Assembly (NCBI RefSeq): GCF_009728145.1
Contig: NZ_WOCA01000003.1
Span: 219,875-283,874, forward strand
DNA length: 64,000 bases
Direction of reading: 5' to 3'
Origin: Ornithinibacillus caprae
Lineage (GTDB): Bacteria > Bacillota > Bacilli > Bacillales > Amphibacillaceae
Part shown: in pieces, positions 26,688 through 35,386 of the stretch
Layout: each line of letters opens with the position of its first letter
Position numbering within the stretch: the stretch's first letter is position 1
The notes under the pieces: model-generated
The model's input: only the letters and a program-made list of their open reading frames with translations
Told to the model about the DNA's origin: nothing
Database searches by the model: none
Position numbers and translations under genes: made by a program

Positions 26688-27005
26688 CTATGGTGCCATC
26701 ATTTTAAAGTAGTCGTCGATTAAAGCTTTTTTACATGCTTCTCCCGTCGATTCTACAAATTCCTTTACTTCCTTACTTAATTCTTTTACCTGTTCATGTA
26801 AAAAAAATTGTTCTTCTTTTTTGGAAAAATGCTTTCCAAAACGAACAATAACTTGAATTCCATCCTTTTTCTTTATCGCCCCTATTTGAACGTCATAAGA
26901 ATGTATATGGTAGAGATGTTCCAATTCGGTCGTGATATATCGATATAACTTTGGCGAAACTATTACCAAAGACTGAACGCGATTTTCCGATTTTGAGACG
27001 CTCAC
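26688..27005 (-). CDS. Small nar-cluster protein, unknown
   Basis: 105 residues from GTG 27005, which has GGAGGTGA five bases upstream; the ATG 15 bp earlier is part of that site. Mixed alpha/beta, with LVIVSPKLYRYITTELEHLYHIHSYDVQ and a charged C-terminal helix. No family recognised. Only 24 bp separates it from both neighbours, placing it in the same transcript as narGHJI. Confidence 0.6.
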   Translation of the reverse strand: MSVSKSENRVQSLVIVSPKLYRYITTELEHLYHIHSYDVQIGAIKKKDGIQVIVRFGKHFSKKEEQFFLHEQVKELSKEVKEFVESTGEACKKALIDDYFKMMAP

Positions 27006-27029
27006 CTTCTTCACCTCCATGGAAGATAG

Positions 27030-27449
27030 TTAATGATGTGGTAGAATTCTTTCTTCTTCTAAATTATGAAACATATCAACATGAACTAAGGCATGAAATT
27101 GTTGAAGTACTTCATCATTGATACCTTCATTCTCAAGTGTTTCTTTTATCTTCTTAACGAAATACCGCATCGTGTTATGATCACGAGTTAAGGCTATTAC
27201 GTCATTCTCTAGCTCTGGGGATTCCTCAACTAAGTCTTTATAGAGTCCATTCTCTTCCGCTTCAGCATGTCTTAATGTACGGGTCTCCCAGTGTTCAACC
27301 GTTATGTAAGCTATTTCCAATGCTTTTTCCTTTTGCTCATCCTTTAGTAGTTGAGTTAGAATATCATTTAACTCTCTTGCCTCACTTAAAGCGGCCTCAT
27401 GTATGGCAGCATGACTATCAACTTGCTTTAAACCAGGACCAGAAACCAT
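27030..27449 (-). CDS. Hemerythrin-like domain protein
   Basis: 139 residues, a four-helix bundle with the His/Glu ligands of hemerythrin-like domains: SHAAIHEAAL (helix 1), VEHWETRTLRHAEAEE (helix 2), LTRDHNTMRYF (helix 3) and HVDMFHNLEEERILPHH (helix 4). Such a di-iron site binds O2 or NO. As first gene of the nar cluster (ATG behind AAGGAGGTG) it may sense or scavenge O2/NO produced during nitrate respiration; this is inference from context. Confidence 0.85.
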   Translation of the reverse strand: MVSGPGLKQVDSHAAIHEAALSEARELNDILTQLLKDEQKEKALEIAYITVEHWETRTLRHAEAEENGLYKDLVEESPELENDVIALTRDHNTMRYFVKKIKETLENEGINDEVLQQFHALVHVDMFHNLEEERILPHH

Positions 27450-27629
27450 TTAGATACACCTCCTTCAAAGATAAATACTTTATGGAAAAATTAGCTTTGT
27501 TATGGCATTTATGGCTAAAACCTTCGTTTCCTTATGCATCATAAAATGCTTATTTTTCTTATTCTTATCTGCCAAAAAATAAACATTAACCATTATGATG
27601 CACAACTACCAAATTTATACATAAAAATA

Positions 27630-27670
27630 CCTGTCACTTGTCAAATTTCGACAAGTGACAGGCACTCCTC
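27630..27670. repeat. Family-1 palindromic repeat, copy 7
   Basis: Same arm, with the variant left centre TCAAATTTCGA and right flank GGCACTCCTC. It is identical over about 41 bp to copy 8. It lies 3 bp beyond the stop of the LPNTA surface protein. Confidence 0.95.
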
Positions 27671-27672
27671 AG

Positions 27673-29286
27673 CTAAACTATGTTTCTCTTTTGATGAAAT
27701 AACAATGTTATTCCAATTAGGATAATTATTGCACCGATCATGAGTAAATCATGAACGCTTGTTGCTGTATTTGGAAGTGGCTTACCCACTGGTTCATCAT
27801 CAACATTATTATTATTATCTACAACGATACCGTTTTCTTGATCAGACTTATCTTCTACATTTGCAACAACGTCTTCTGTGTTTTCCCGACTAGAGTATTC
27901 TTCAAAAACTGCATACGTACTAAAGTGGTTTACTTCTACTGAAATTTCACCATCATTATATGTCCCCCCAACAAGCTCCCATGTATTGTTTTTTTCATTT
28001 AAATAGTAGACTGCAAGCTTATTTGGGTCCGTAACTAAATCATTATCTACTAAAAATACCATCCTTACCGGTGCGTCGAATTGAGTTATTGGGTCACTAT
28101 CCTGGGAGATTGTGAAGTCGTAGACTGTTCCTACCGCACCTTCTACTCCTCTTACCCTATTAAACATGACATCAGTAGCCGTTAGACTGGGTAATATACT
28201 TGTTGGGATAAATAACTCAACATCTTTCCTATCAATATGAATCATACCATCGATGTTACCTAAAGCCTCAATCATTTCATGCTTAAAATGTGCAGTTATA
28301 TTATCTTTATCTTTCCATTGCTCCAAGTTATAAGTTAAAGTCCCTTTTTCAATTAAATAGTGGTTTATTGCATCTATATTAAATTCATTATCTATTGTCT
28401 CTGGATCAACTATCAATCGTTTAAATTTAGTAAACGAATTATCTTCCTTACTTTTCGATGGCGTATTCACATTCCGTTCCAGACTTGATTTAAAATTACC
28501 TGAACTATCATAAACAGCAAATATCAATTTGTATGTAGTGGAAGGCTCCAAATCTTCTATTACTACCCTTCCTTCATCTAATTCTGTAAGGCATGGTGTA
28601 TCTTTATCTTCTAGAGAACAGCTTTCTACTTTGGAATCAACACCAACGTACATATATGCAATTCCTTCTGGTATATCTTTATTATAGACGGACCAATCTA
28701 TTGTAAGTGAATCAGGCTCTGATTTGAGATCTATATTTAAACGATTTAAAAATTCGATGTTTTCTCCATTCCAGAAATCTCCATAATCCGAATAAAACTC
28801 CGTATAACCTCTCAAAGCCTCTTGATCTTCAAAACTTAATTGCTCAAATTTTACTAGTTCTTTTTCTGCATATTCGATTGCTGGAATTTGTGTACTATTG
28901 AATTCTTTTTCATATTCAGATGAAATTTCAATTGAATTAACTTCCATAGCTGATTTATGTACGGATTTCAATAAGAGTTCACTTTTTTTGTTGTCTAGTC
29001 CAAACTTCATACTGTGAGCAAGCATGAATTGTTTTGCCATTAACAAATGATCATTACTATCTACTAACGCTTCTAACACTTCCGGCAAAAGCTCTACACT
29101 ATTGATTACCTCTTTCTCATTTTCATCTAGAAATATTTGTACTAAGTTCCCATTTTCAATCTTTTCATCTACTAAAACTAATTTGTCATACGTGTTCTTT
29201 TCTTCTGCTTGAAGATAATTATAATTAGACGTTATAAAAGCTAATACTATCCCCACAAGCAAAATTGAACGAAATAATCTATTCAT
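27673..29286 (-). CDS. LPNTA-anchored surface protein with FnIII-like domain
   Basis: 537 residues from ATG 29286 behind GGAGGTTGGAG. Signal peptide (about 1-28, ending YLQA), helical region to about 185, FnIII-like segment (SLTIDWSVYN to TTYKLIFAVYD, about 195-285), then a domain with LAVYYLNEKNNTWELVGG and VNHFSTYAVFE, like the tail of some S-layer proteins. The C-terminus has KPLPNTATSVHD, a hydrophobic helix and HQKRNIV: a sortase motif of the LPNTA type, recognised in Bacillus by class D (SrtC) sortases. No sortase gene is in the window. The gene is bracketed by two identical variant palindromes. Confidence 0.8.
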   Translation of the reverse strand: MNRLFRSILLVGIVLAFITSNYNYLQAEEKNTYDKLVLVDEKIENGNLVQIFLDENEKEVINSVELLPEVLEALVDSNDHLLMAKQFMLAHSMKFGLDNKKSELLLKSVHKSAMEVNSIEISSEYEKEFNSTQIPAIEYAEKELVKFEQLSFEDQEALRGYTEFYSDYGDFWNGENIEFLNRLNIDLKSEPDSLTIDWSVYNKDIPEGIAYMYVGVDSKVESCSLEDKDTPCLTELDEGRVVIEDLEPSTTYKLIFAVYDSSGNFKSSLERNVNTPSKSKEDNSFTKFKRLIVDPETIDNEFNIDAINHYLIEKGTLTYNLEQWKDKDNITAHFKHEMIEALGNIDGMIHIDRKDVELFIPTSILPSLTATDVMFNRVRGVEGAVGTVYDFTISQDSDPITQFDAPVRMVFLVDNDLVTDPNKLAVYYLNEKNNTWELVGGTYNDGEISVEVNHFSTYAVFEEYSSRENTEDVVANVEDKSDQENGIVVDNNNNVDDEPVGKPLPNTATSVHDLLMIGAIIILIGITLLFHQKRNIV

Positions 29287-29368
29287 TCTCCAACCTCCAA
29301 TTTTTGTTAAAATGCTCACATATAATTATTCGGCAAATTATTCAATAATTTAAATATTTTTTAAACGC

Positions 29369-29410
29369 GCCTGTCACTTGTCAAATTTCGACAAGTGACA
29401 GGCACTCCTC
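29369..29410. repeat. Family-1 palindromic repeat, copy 8
   Basis: Same variant sequence as copy 7, 83 bp upstream of the surface-protein start. The rest of 29411-29646 holds no gene; I see only an ordinary leader for the hydrolase. Confidence 0.95.
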
Positions 29411-29646
29411 ATTTTTTGTCGAGTAATATTTTTGCAATCTATGTCATACTTCTTCCTTTAGCTTCCACTGGATCTAAAATTTGTTAATTTTTTTGAGAAG
29501 GATAATATTTCCACCTATTTTTGTAGGTCTTGTCGTTTCTAGGGTTGGTAGATTCATAATGTAATAGGAATATTTTGGATACTGGAAAACTATGTTACAT
29601 CTAGTAATCTCTTAGTTAAGCAAGAAAACAACTAGGAGGTTTTTTC

Positions 29647-30237
29647 ATGAATAAACTAAAAAAACTTTTACTAACTATAACATTAACTATTAGTGTAATT
29701 ACATTACCAGTAGCAGCTGGTGCTGCTCCATATACCGTACAAAAAGGTGATTCATTCTGGTCTATTGCTAACGAAAATGGTGTATCCGTATTGAATCTAT
29801 TAAACACAAACAATCGGACTGGAAGTCTTTTATATGCAGGTGAAACTATTAATATTCCTGACGCTTCTGTTTCTCAAGAAGATAAAGAATTAATGGCTAA
29901 GCTAATTCATGCTGAAGCAAAAGGGGAGCCATATGCAGGTAAAGTAGCAGTCGGAACGGTTATATTAAACCGTGTAGATCATGAAGATTTTCCAAATACA
30001 ATTAAGAGTGTCATTTATGAACGGTCAAATGGATACTATGCATTTTCACCAGTTCAAGATGGTGCAATCAATGGTGGATATACTGATGGGGACATGAAAG
30101 CAGTTAATGAAGCAATTGCATTCCGTGGCCAAGGAAATGGATCATTATTCTTCTATAACCCAAAAACAGCACAAAGTAACTGGATTGAATCAAGAGACCA
30201 TACAATCACAATTGGAAACCACGTATTCGCAAAATAA
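29647..30237 (+). CDS. LysM plus SleB-type (Hydrolase_2) cell-wall hydrolase
   Basis: 196 residues: signal peptide (1-27, cleavage near GAAPYT), one LysM domain (YTVQKGDSFWSIANENGVS... about 28-72) and a SleB/CwlJ-type hydrolase domain (about 80-196) with LIHAEAKGEPYAGKVAVGTVILNR, whose Glu is the family's catalytic residue. It acts on peptidoglycan outside the membrane and binds it through LysM. AGGAGG precedes ATG. A spore-cortex or growth-phase role cannot be told apart here. Confidence 0.88.
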   Translation: MNKLKKLLLTITLTISVITLPVAAGAAPYTVQKGDSFWSIANENGVSVLNLLNTNNRTGSLLYAGETINIPDASVSQEDKELMAKLIHAEAKGEPYAGKVAVGTVILNRVDHEDFPNTIKSVIYERSNGYYAFSPVQDGAINGGYTDGDMKAVNEAIAFRGQGNGSLFFYNPKTAQSNWIESRDHTITIGNHVFAK

Positions 30238-30248
30238 CATTTTTTAAC

Positions 30249-30291
30249 AGGTGCCTGTCACTTGTCGAAATTCGACAAGTGACAGGCACCT
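30249..30291 (+). terminator. Family-1 palindromic repeat, copy 9, acting as terminator
   Basis: 43-nt palindrome AGGTGCCTGTCACTTGTCG and complement, immediately followed on the plus strand by CTTTTTT. It lies 11 bp after the hydrolase stop and 5 bp from the convergent cyclase stop. This is the one copy with a proper T-run. Confidence 0.85.
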
Positions 30292-30296
30292 CTTTT

Positions 30297-32354
30297 TTAA
30301 TAAAAGCTATAGTTATTTCGTTCTTTTTTTGCTCGGTATAAGGCGACGTCTGCGTGATGGATTAGTCGTCTTGGTGTTGTTCCGTCATCTGGATAGAGTG
30401 AGATTCCAAAACTAGATGTAACTTGAATTTTCTTACCACTAATTTCGTATGGTTTTTGAACAATTTCGTGTAGACGACTTGCAATATCAATAACATCTTT
30501 TTTGTCCGTAATATTTTTCAGTAGAATTAAAAATTCATCTCCTCCAACTCGACAAAGAAGATCTTTACCTCGAACAGTACGTTCGAGCCTATTTGCAAAT
30601 TCCTTTAATAACTGATCCCCTACATCATGACCTAACTTATCATTTATTTCTTTAAAATTGTCCATGTCTAAATAAAACACTGCTAATATCTGATTATTTC
30701 GATTAGCTTCCATGATGGAGTCTTTAAACTGATCATTAAATGCCCTTCTATTCAGTAGTCCGGTTAATGGGTCGTGATATGCCAGATAGGAAAGGTGTTT
30801 TTCATGTTCTATTCGCTCTGAAATATCTCTAATAATGGTTTGTATCACCTTATCTCCACCATTTTCAACCAAAGCTGCGGTCAATTCCGTATGAATAGCT
30901 TTGCCATCATGCCGTATAAATCTTATCGTAATCGTATCAGATTCACTGTCTTCAACCATTTGCTCTTCAATATCAGATAAAAATTGTTCCGCTTTTCCCT
31001 GATCCTCCTTATGGATAAAATCAGTAATGAAATGGTTAACGATATAATCTTTATGAGATTGTTGAAGTAATTCCTCACCGGTTTGATTTACATATAAAAT
31101 TTTTCTCCTTTTGAGGATCATAATCGCCTCCGGTGAAAGGTCTACAATTTTCCGGTAACGCTTTTCACTTTCTTCAAGCTGTCTTTCCATTTTCTTTCTC
31201 TCTGTAATATCTTTGTACATACCAACTGCAAGAATATCTCCTTCATTAATTGGCCGATAGGAAGCAAGAATATCAAGTACCTTTCCAGTCTTAGTAAACC
31301 TTTGAACCTCTATTTCTAATATCTCTTTTTCAGATCGAAGTCTTTCTAAAAAAACCTGTTGATTCGTCATATCATGAGGTGGAAAAATAAAAGGCGAAGC
31401 TATATTTCTTAATTCTTCCGCACTATATCTAAACATGTTTAAAAAACTTGGATTTGCGGTGAGAATTCTTCCCTTCTGACTTAATAAAAAAATTCCATCC
31501 GACGTATTATCCCAAACCAATTGTAATTCATTTTTAATACGTTCTAGTTCCTTCTCCATTTCTCTTTTTACTGTAATATCAGATGCTATTCCAAAGATCC
31601 CTTCCAAACTTTCATCAACAATAATCGGGATATTTCTAATATGAAGAAGAAGCTGTCGACCACTTTTATGATACGTACGGATTTCATAATCCCTAGTCTG
31701 TCCATTTAGTACATTTGCAAAATTAGTTTCTACACGATTTCTATCCTCTTCTTTAACAAAACTAAACGAAGATCTTCCAATAATTTCATCTTCGTTATAA
31801 CCAATCAATCTCTCGCCTGCATCATTAATACTTATAAAGTTCCCCTGTAAATCTAGTTCAAACACTGCTTCATGATTATGTTTGAACAGTGATTCGATCC
31901 GCTTTTGATTTCTTACTAACCTTCTTTGTGTTGTCTTTAGTTGAAATTCATGAGTCCTTCTATCCGTAACATCACGTACAATAGATAAAAGATATTCACA
32001 CTTATCGCGTTCTGTAATAATCGGATTTATTGATGTTTCTCCTATCATCGGAACACCATTTTTACCAGTAATCGTCTCTTCAAAGTAAACAGCTTTCTGG
32101 GTGTTAAATGCTTGCTGATACTTTTCCAATAATGAATGAGCCATTCTTCGCGAGACTATGTCTTCTATTTTTCGACCTATGATCTCTCCTGGGTAATCCA
32201 GAATACGTTTCCCTTTTTTGTTTATATATACATAACGAAAGGAGTTACCATCTACTTTTAAAAGAAATACTAAATCATCAATAGAATCAAACATGCTCAT
32301 AAGAGCATGTTTATCCTGACCAATTTCCTGTAAAAATTCCTTCATCAATAGCAT
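30297..32354 (-). CDS. Diguanylate cyclase with four PAS domains
   Basis: About 685 residues. The start is uncertain: ATG 32354 is only 2 bp from AAAGGAG, ATG 32345 lies 11 bp away, and an ORF extends to 32384. Four PAS units (about 20-130, 140-270, 275-390, 395-520), several ended by typical PAC pieces (SIVRDVTDR, FGIASDITVKRE, VGMYKDITERK, IIRDISERIE), lead to a GGDEF domain with intact GGDEF and an RGKD inhibitory I-site five residues before it. No EAL domain. It should make c-di-GMP from GTP with product inhibition. No membrane segment is seen. Confidence 0.9.
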   Translation of the reverse strand: MLLMKEFLQEIGQDKHALMSMFDSIDDLVFLLKVDGNSFRYVYINKKGKRILDYPGEIIGRKIEDIVSRRMAHSLLEKYQQAFNTQKAVYFEETITGKNGVPMIGETSINPIITERDKCEYLLSIVRDVTDRRTHEFQLKTTQRRLVRNQKRIESLFKHNHEAVFELDLQGNFISINDAGERLIGYNEDEIIGRSSFSFVKEEDRNRVETNFANVLNGQTRDYEIRTYHKSGRQLLLHIRNIPIIVDESLEGIFGIASDITVKREMEKELERIKNELQLVWDNTSDGIFLLSQKGRILTANPSFLNMFRYSAEELRNIASPFIFPPHDMTNQQVFLERLRSEKEILEIEVQRFTKTGKVLDILASYRPINEGDILAVGMYKDITERKKMERQLEESEKRYRKIVDLSPEAIMILKRRKILYVNQTGEELLQQSHKDYIVNHFITDFIHKEDQGKAEQFLSDIEEQMVEDSESDTITIRFIRHDGKAIHTELTAALVENGGDKVIQTIIRDISERIEHEKHLSYLAYHDPLTGLLNRRAFNDQFKDSIMEANRNNQILAVFYLDMDNFKEINDKLGHDVGDQLLKEFANRLERTVRGKDLLCRVGGDEFLILLKNITDKKDVIDIASRLHEIVQKPYEISGKKIQVTSSFGISLYPDDGTTPRRLIHHADVALYRAKKERNNYSFY

Positions 32355-32436
32355 GGCTCCTTTCTCATTGCCTATGACTTTCAACCTTTATTTTCTCCCA
32401 TTTGATACATTCTCAAACATTTCACCTTGTTCAAGT

Positions 32437-32526
32437 TTAGAAAATTTGGCAACCGCCAAGCCTTCATGGTGAATGCCCTAGTTGTACTTAGACAGGATAG
32501 GAAAGTTTATACTTTTCTTTTTGCCA
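32437..32526 (+). repeat. Family-2 interspersed repeat, copy B
   Basis: TAGAAAATTTGGCAACCGCC then GTTGTACTTAGACAGGATA, with hairpin TTGGC-aacc-GCCAA in the first module. It is 50-85 bp upstream of the cyclase start, in plus orientation. Confidence 0.75.
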
Positions 32527-32527
32527 A

Positions 32528-32557
32528 AAGAAAAGACTGCCCAATAAATTCGGACAG
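32528..32557 (-). terminator. Intrinsic terminator
   Basis: Minus strand CTGTCC / GGGCAG stem followed by TCTTTTCTTTT, 11 bp after the DUF4870 gene stop. Confidence 0.7.
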
Positions 32558-32567
32558 CCCTTCCATA

Positions 32568-32891
32568 CTATTTAATCATTCGAATAACTAGAGGAATTCG
32601 GTATCTCTCACCTTGATAAGCTTTAATAAGTGCAATAATCGTAAAGATAAATGCCAAAATTCCTATAACGAATAATAATACAAATCCAATTAAAATGAGA
32701 ACTAAGATCCCACTGATAATGGAATAGATCGTAAAGGAAAGAAAGAAATTCAAGTACTCTTTTCCATGATAATCCACAAACTCTGATTCATCCCGTTTTA
32801 GCAACCAAATAATTAGCGGTCCCAAAATTGGAAAGAAAAAACTAACTAGATAAATTAACATCGCAAATAATCGATCATCACTATTTGTCAT
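32568..32891 (-). CDS. DUF4870-family membrane protein
   Basis: 107 residues from ATG 32891 behind AAAGAGGTG. DUF4870 layout: N-terminal DDRLFAMLIYLVSFFFPILGPLIIWLLKR, a conserved HGKEYLNF block, then a double hydrophobic segment and a basic tail GERYRIP. Three membrane helices. Function unknown in the family. Monocistronic, with its own terminator. Confidence 0.8.
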   Translation of the reverse strand: MTNSDDRLFAMLIYLVSFFFPILGPLIIWLLKRDESEFVDYHGKEYLNFFLSFTIYSIISGILVLILIGFVLLFVIGILAFIFTIIALIKAYQGERYRIPLVIRMIK

Positions 32892-33089
32892 TCTTTTCAC
32901 CTCTTTCCTATGTAAAATTTTAAACCCAAAGTATATTATACATGATATACGAATTTATGAATGAAAAGTTTCAGGTAAGCAAATTTTAAAAACGTACATC
33001 CGTATATTTGGATATACCTTAACTAATGCAAGATAGGGCATTTCCTCTTAAAATGAAGGAACTCTTTCAACTGGGTTCCTAGAAAATAA

Positions 33090-33515
33090 TTATATCGTTT
33101 GTTCCCCTTCTACTCCGTTTATCGAATAGCTAACGTTGATTTCTGCACTTAAAGAATGCGATACAGAGCAATATTTATCTTTAGATAGTTGGATTGCGCG
33201 TACCACCTTATCTTCTGGAAGCTCTCCATCTAAAGCATAGTGAATATGAATCGTTGTAAATTTTTTCGGATGATCATCTGCACGTTCACCCTGAACGTCC
33301 ATTTGAAAATTAGTCGGCTCCAAACGCATCTTTTTCAAAATAGAAATGATATCAATTCCAGTACATCCTGCAACTGCATTTAGCAGTAATTCTGTTGGCC
33401 TTGCCCCAGTGTTTTGACCACCAACCTCTTCTGCTGCATCCATTTTAATTTCATGACCAGATGGGGTGGTACTTGAAAATGCCATTTTATCGTTCCATTT
33501 TATCCTTAAATCCAT
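33090..33515 (-). CDS. OsmC-family protein
   Basis: 141 residues from ATG 33515 (GGAG nine bases upstream; an ATG 15 bp earlier overlaps it). OsmC-fold signatures: RPTELLLNAVAGCTGID (first reactive Cys), and KDKYCSVSHSLS (second Cys), the pair that reduces organic hydroperoxides in this family. The YhfA-like subgroup is not well characterised. No linked regulator seen. Confidence 0.85.
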   Translation of the reverse strand: MDLRIKWNDKMAFSSTTPSGHEIKMDAAEEVGGQNTGARPTELLLNAVAGCTGIDIISILKKMRLEPTNFQMDVQGERADDHPKKFTTIHIHYALDGELPEDKVVRAIQLSKDKYCSVSHSLSAEINVSYSINGVEGEQTI

Positions 33516-33810
33516 CTTTATCAACTCCATATGTAATATTGATAACCTTATATATATATTTTCTCGTTAAGCCTTAATTATGACAAGCAATTAAGCTTCA
33601 TTAAAAAATGACAATCATAGGATCCATCTCATTGGTACTGACGGAGAATCCGAAACCCTATTTTGAAGTATTTATATACCTTCAGCCTAGTCCCAAAAAT
33701 AGACAATTAGTATAAGTGTCTACCAGTTGTTTCAAACTATTAGAAAACTTGGTATTCGCCAAGCTCTATAATGATGGTATATACGAATAACAAGAATAGG
33801 GGGAAACCTT
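33516..33810. other. Intergenic region between OsmC and YcgL-like genes
   Basis: 295 bp between divergent starts. Apart from a partial family-2 repeat (33739-33773), I see no ORF, hairpin or clear operator. It probably carries both promoters. Confidence 0.4.
33739..33773 (+). repeat. Family-2 repeat, partial copy C (module 1 only)
   Basis: TATTAGAAAACTTGGTATTC then GCCAAG forms the CTTGG-N6-CCAAG hairpin of module 1. Module 2 is missing. It lies 38 bp before a plus-strand gene. Confidence 0.6.
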
Positions 33811-34584
33811 ATGAAAGACACCATTTTAAGAACGCTGAAACAATTAGAAAAAGACTATGAGATAAAAATACTATTTGCATGTGAAGCTGGTAGCAGAGCA
33901 TGGGGACTTGCTTCTAGTGATAGTGATTATGATGTTCGTTTTATCTATGTCCATCCTACTAGCTACTATTTAAGTATTGATCCTGTTATCAATAAGCGTG
34001 ATGTCATAGAAAAAACGGTAAATAAACAATTGGATATTACAGGTTGGGAACTCACGAAAGCATTAAGGCTTTTCAGAAAATCTAACCCATCATTACTGGA
34101 ATGGTTACATTCTGATATTATCTACTATCAAGCTTTTTCCGCTATTGACTATGTAAACGAATTACAGCCCATTTATTTCAATGCGAAAGCCTGTATTCTA
34201 CATTACCTAAATATGACGAAAACAAATATGAAAAAAATAGATCAGCAAAAAAACATCAAACTCTATCTCAATATGGTACGACCTGTTCTTGCCGCAAGGT
34301 GGATTAACAATTATGAACAATTCCCTCCGGTTAAGTTCCATACACTGGTCCATACCCTTATACCTAATAGTTCTTTGAGAGATGCCATTCATCTGTTAGC
34401 ACATAATAAAATTACCAAAAATAAAGTAATAGATCATATAGATATGGATCGTATACTTACTTACATAAATCTGGAATGGCAACAACTTCATAAGGAAGTA
34501 ACATCAGTAGAAAAGAAGTCTGTCAACCGTACGGAAGATTTGAATCAATTATTTCGCAATGTCTTGAAGGAAGTTTGGGGGTAA
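33811..34584 (+). CDS. ycgL: RlaP-type nucleotidyltransferase (YcgL-like)
   Basis: 257 residues. The polymerase-beta-type nucleotidyltransferase motif is intact: ACEAGSRAWGLASSDSDYDVRFIYV (GS..G..SS.SD.D.R, about residues 26-50), followed by the helical region that distinguishes RlaP/YcgL proteins. The family is predicted to add nucleotides to an unknown acceptor and was named from association with RNA ligases, none of which is near here. ATG follows AGGGGG. Confidence 0.85.
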   Translation: MKDTILRTLKQLEKDYEIKILFACEAGSRAWGLASSDSDYDVRFIYVHPTSYYLSIDPVINKRDVIEKTVNKQLDITGWELTKALRLFRKSNPSLLEWLHSDIIYYQAFSAIDYVNELQPIYFNAKACILHYLNMTKTNMKKIDQQKNIKLYLNMVRPVLAARWINNYEQFPPVKFHTLVHTLIPNSSLRDAIHLLAHNKITKNKVIDHIDMDRILTYINLEWQQLHKEVTSVEKKSVNRTEDLNQLFRNVLKEVWG

Positions 34585-34622
34585 GTTGGGAGATACTCAA
34601 GTAATATACAGAGCATTGGTAC

Positions 34623-34712
34623 AAAATGAAAATCTATGTTTCACCTTGTTTTCTGGTATCCTCCTTCCTATATTCTCCCACAAAAGTAAAATCTATGTTT
34701 ACTTTCGTCGAA
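34623..34712. repeat. Twin hairpins sharing the loop ATCTATG
   Basis: At about 34627 TGAAA-ATCTATG-TTTCA and at about 34685 AAGTAAA-ATCTATG-TTTACTT. The loops are identical while the stems differ and still pair. It lies in the gap between the nucleotidyltransferase and the coiled-coil gene. Confidence 0.45.
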
Positions 34713-34809
34713 AGAGAGAATTTTATTTAAAAATAATAGGATAGCCTTTCCAAATGTTCTTGACTGAGAATAGCTTATAGTATGAGGATTTTGCAGATAG
34801 TATAGGGGA

Positions 34810-35118
34810 GTGATAACTATACGAGATTCAAAATCTAAACAGGAGGTCTATGAATTAAGAATAAAGGAGTTGGAAACCAAAATAGATATGCTGGAGCAAT
34901 CTATACAGACAAAAATGGATGCGAATGATGTAATTGTTAAAATTGATGAATTAATAAGAGAGAAAGAGTTGGTTACCAAAGTTGAACTAGAAAACTTTCA
35001 CAAGAAAATGGAAGTTGCACTTCATGCGAGCCAAGTAAAAATCATAAAATGGCTGTGCGCTACAGGGCTAAGCACTATCACCGCAATCGCTGCAATCATT
35101 CGACTATTTATCAACTAA
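34810..35118 (+). CDS. Coiled-coil protein with C-terminal membrane anchor (XhlA-like layout)
   Basis: 102 residues. Residues 10-75 form a long charged coiled coil (YELRIKELETKIDMLEQ...), and the C-terminal 24 residues are one membrane helix (IIKWLCATGLSTITAIAAIIRLFI). This layout matches XhlA, a phage/PBSX partner of holins, but sequence identity is not obvious. Start is unclear: GTG 34810 touches the GGGGAG site, while the best-spaced codon is ATA 34819, perhaps a decayed ATG. No other phage gene is nearby. Confidence 0.5.
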   Translation: MITIRDSKSKQEVYELRIKELETKIDMLEQSIQTKMDANDVIVKIDELIREKELVTKVELENFHKKMEVALHASQVKIIKWLCATGLSTITAIAAIIRLFIN

Positions 35119-35218
35119 ATCATTCGTGTCCGATATGAATATCTGCAGAATCCTCTTGTTGTATAGATAAGATAGTTTGGGATACCGCCCTTTACTACTA
35201 ATATAAAGAAAATAAACG

Positions 35219-35383
35219 TCAAGAAGATCCCCCTGAACTGTTCTCCTCCCTTTTCCACGGCGGATCAGCTGTACGATGTAAATGTTGATTAATTTTGTAG
35301 GTTACATATGGTACGAGAAATGCTAGTAATGTACAAAACCATCCTAGTAAAGACGGCATTCGCTCCACAATCATCTGCCACAT
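35219..35383 (-). CDS. Small membrane protein of the ger operon (fourth gene)
   Basis: 54 residues from ATG 35383, four bases after the gerC-like stop, with GAGGAGG of the gerC end as ribosome site. Residues 9-28 form one membrane helix (MPSLLGWFCTLLAFLVPYVT), followed by a polar tail TADPPWKREENSSGG. Some Bacillus germinant-receptor operons carry a short D-subunit gene, usually with two membrane helices; this could be an equivalent with one. Length and helix number differ, so the assignment is tentative. Confidence 0.65.
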   Translation of the reverse strand: MWQMIVERMPSLLGWFCTLLAFLVPYVTYKINQHLHRTADPPWKREENSSGGSS

Positions 35384-35386
35384 TCG

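Noticed and set aside
27450..27629. Fnr-type box (TGTGA-N6-TCACA) for the nar cluster
   Set aside because: No sequence with both half-sites was found in the upstream region; only weak inverted repeats such as TTAGC/GCTAA.
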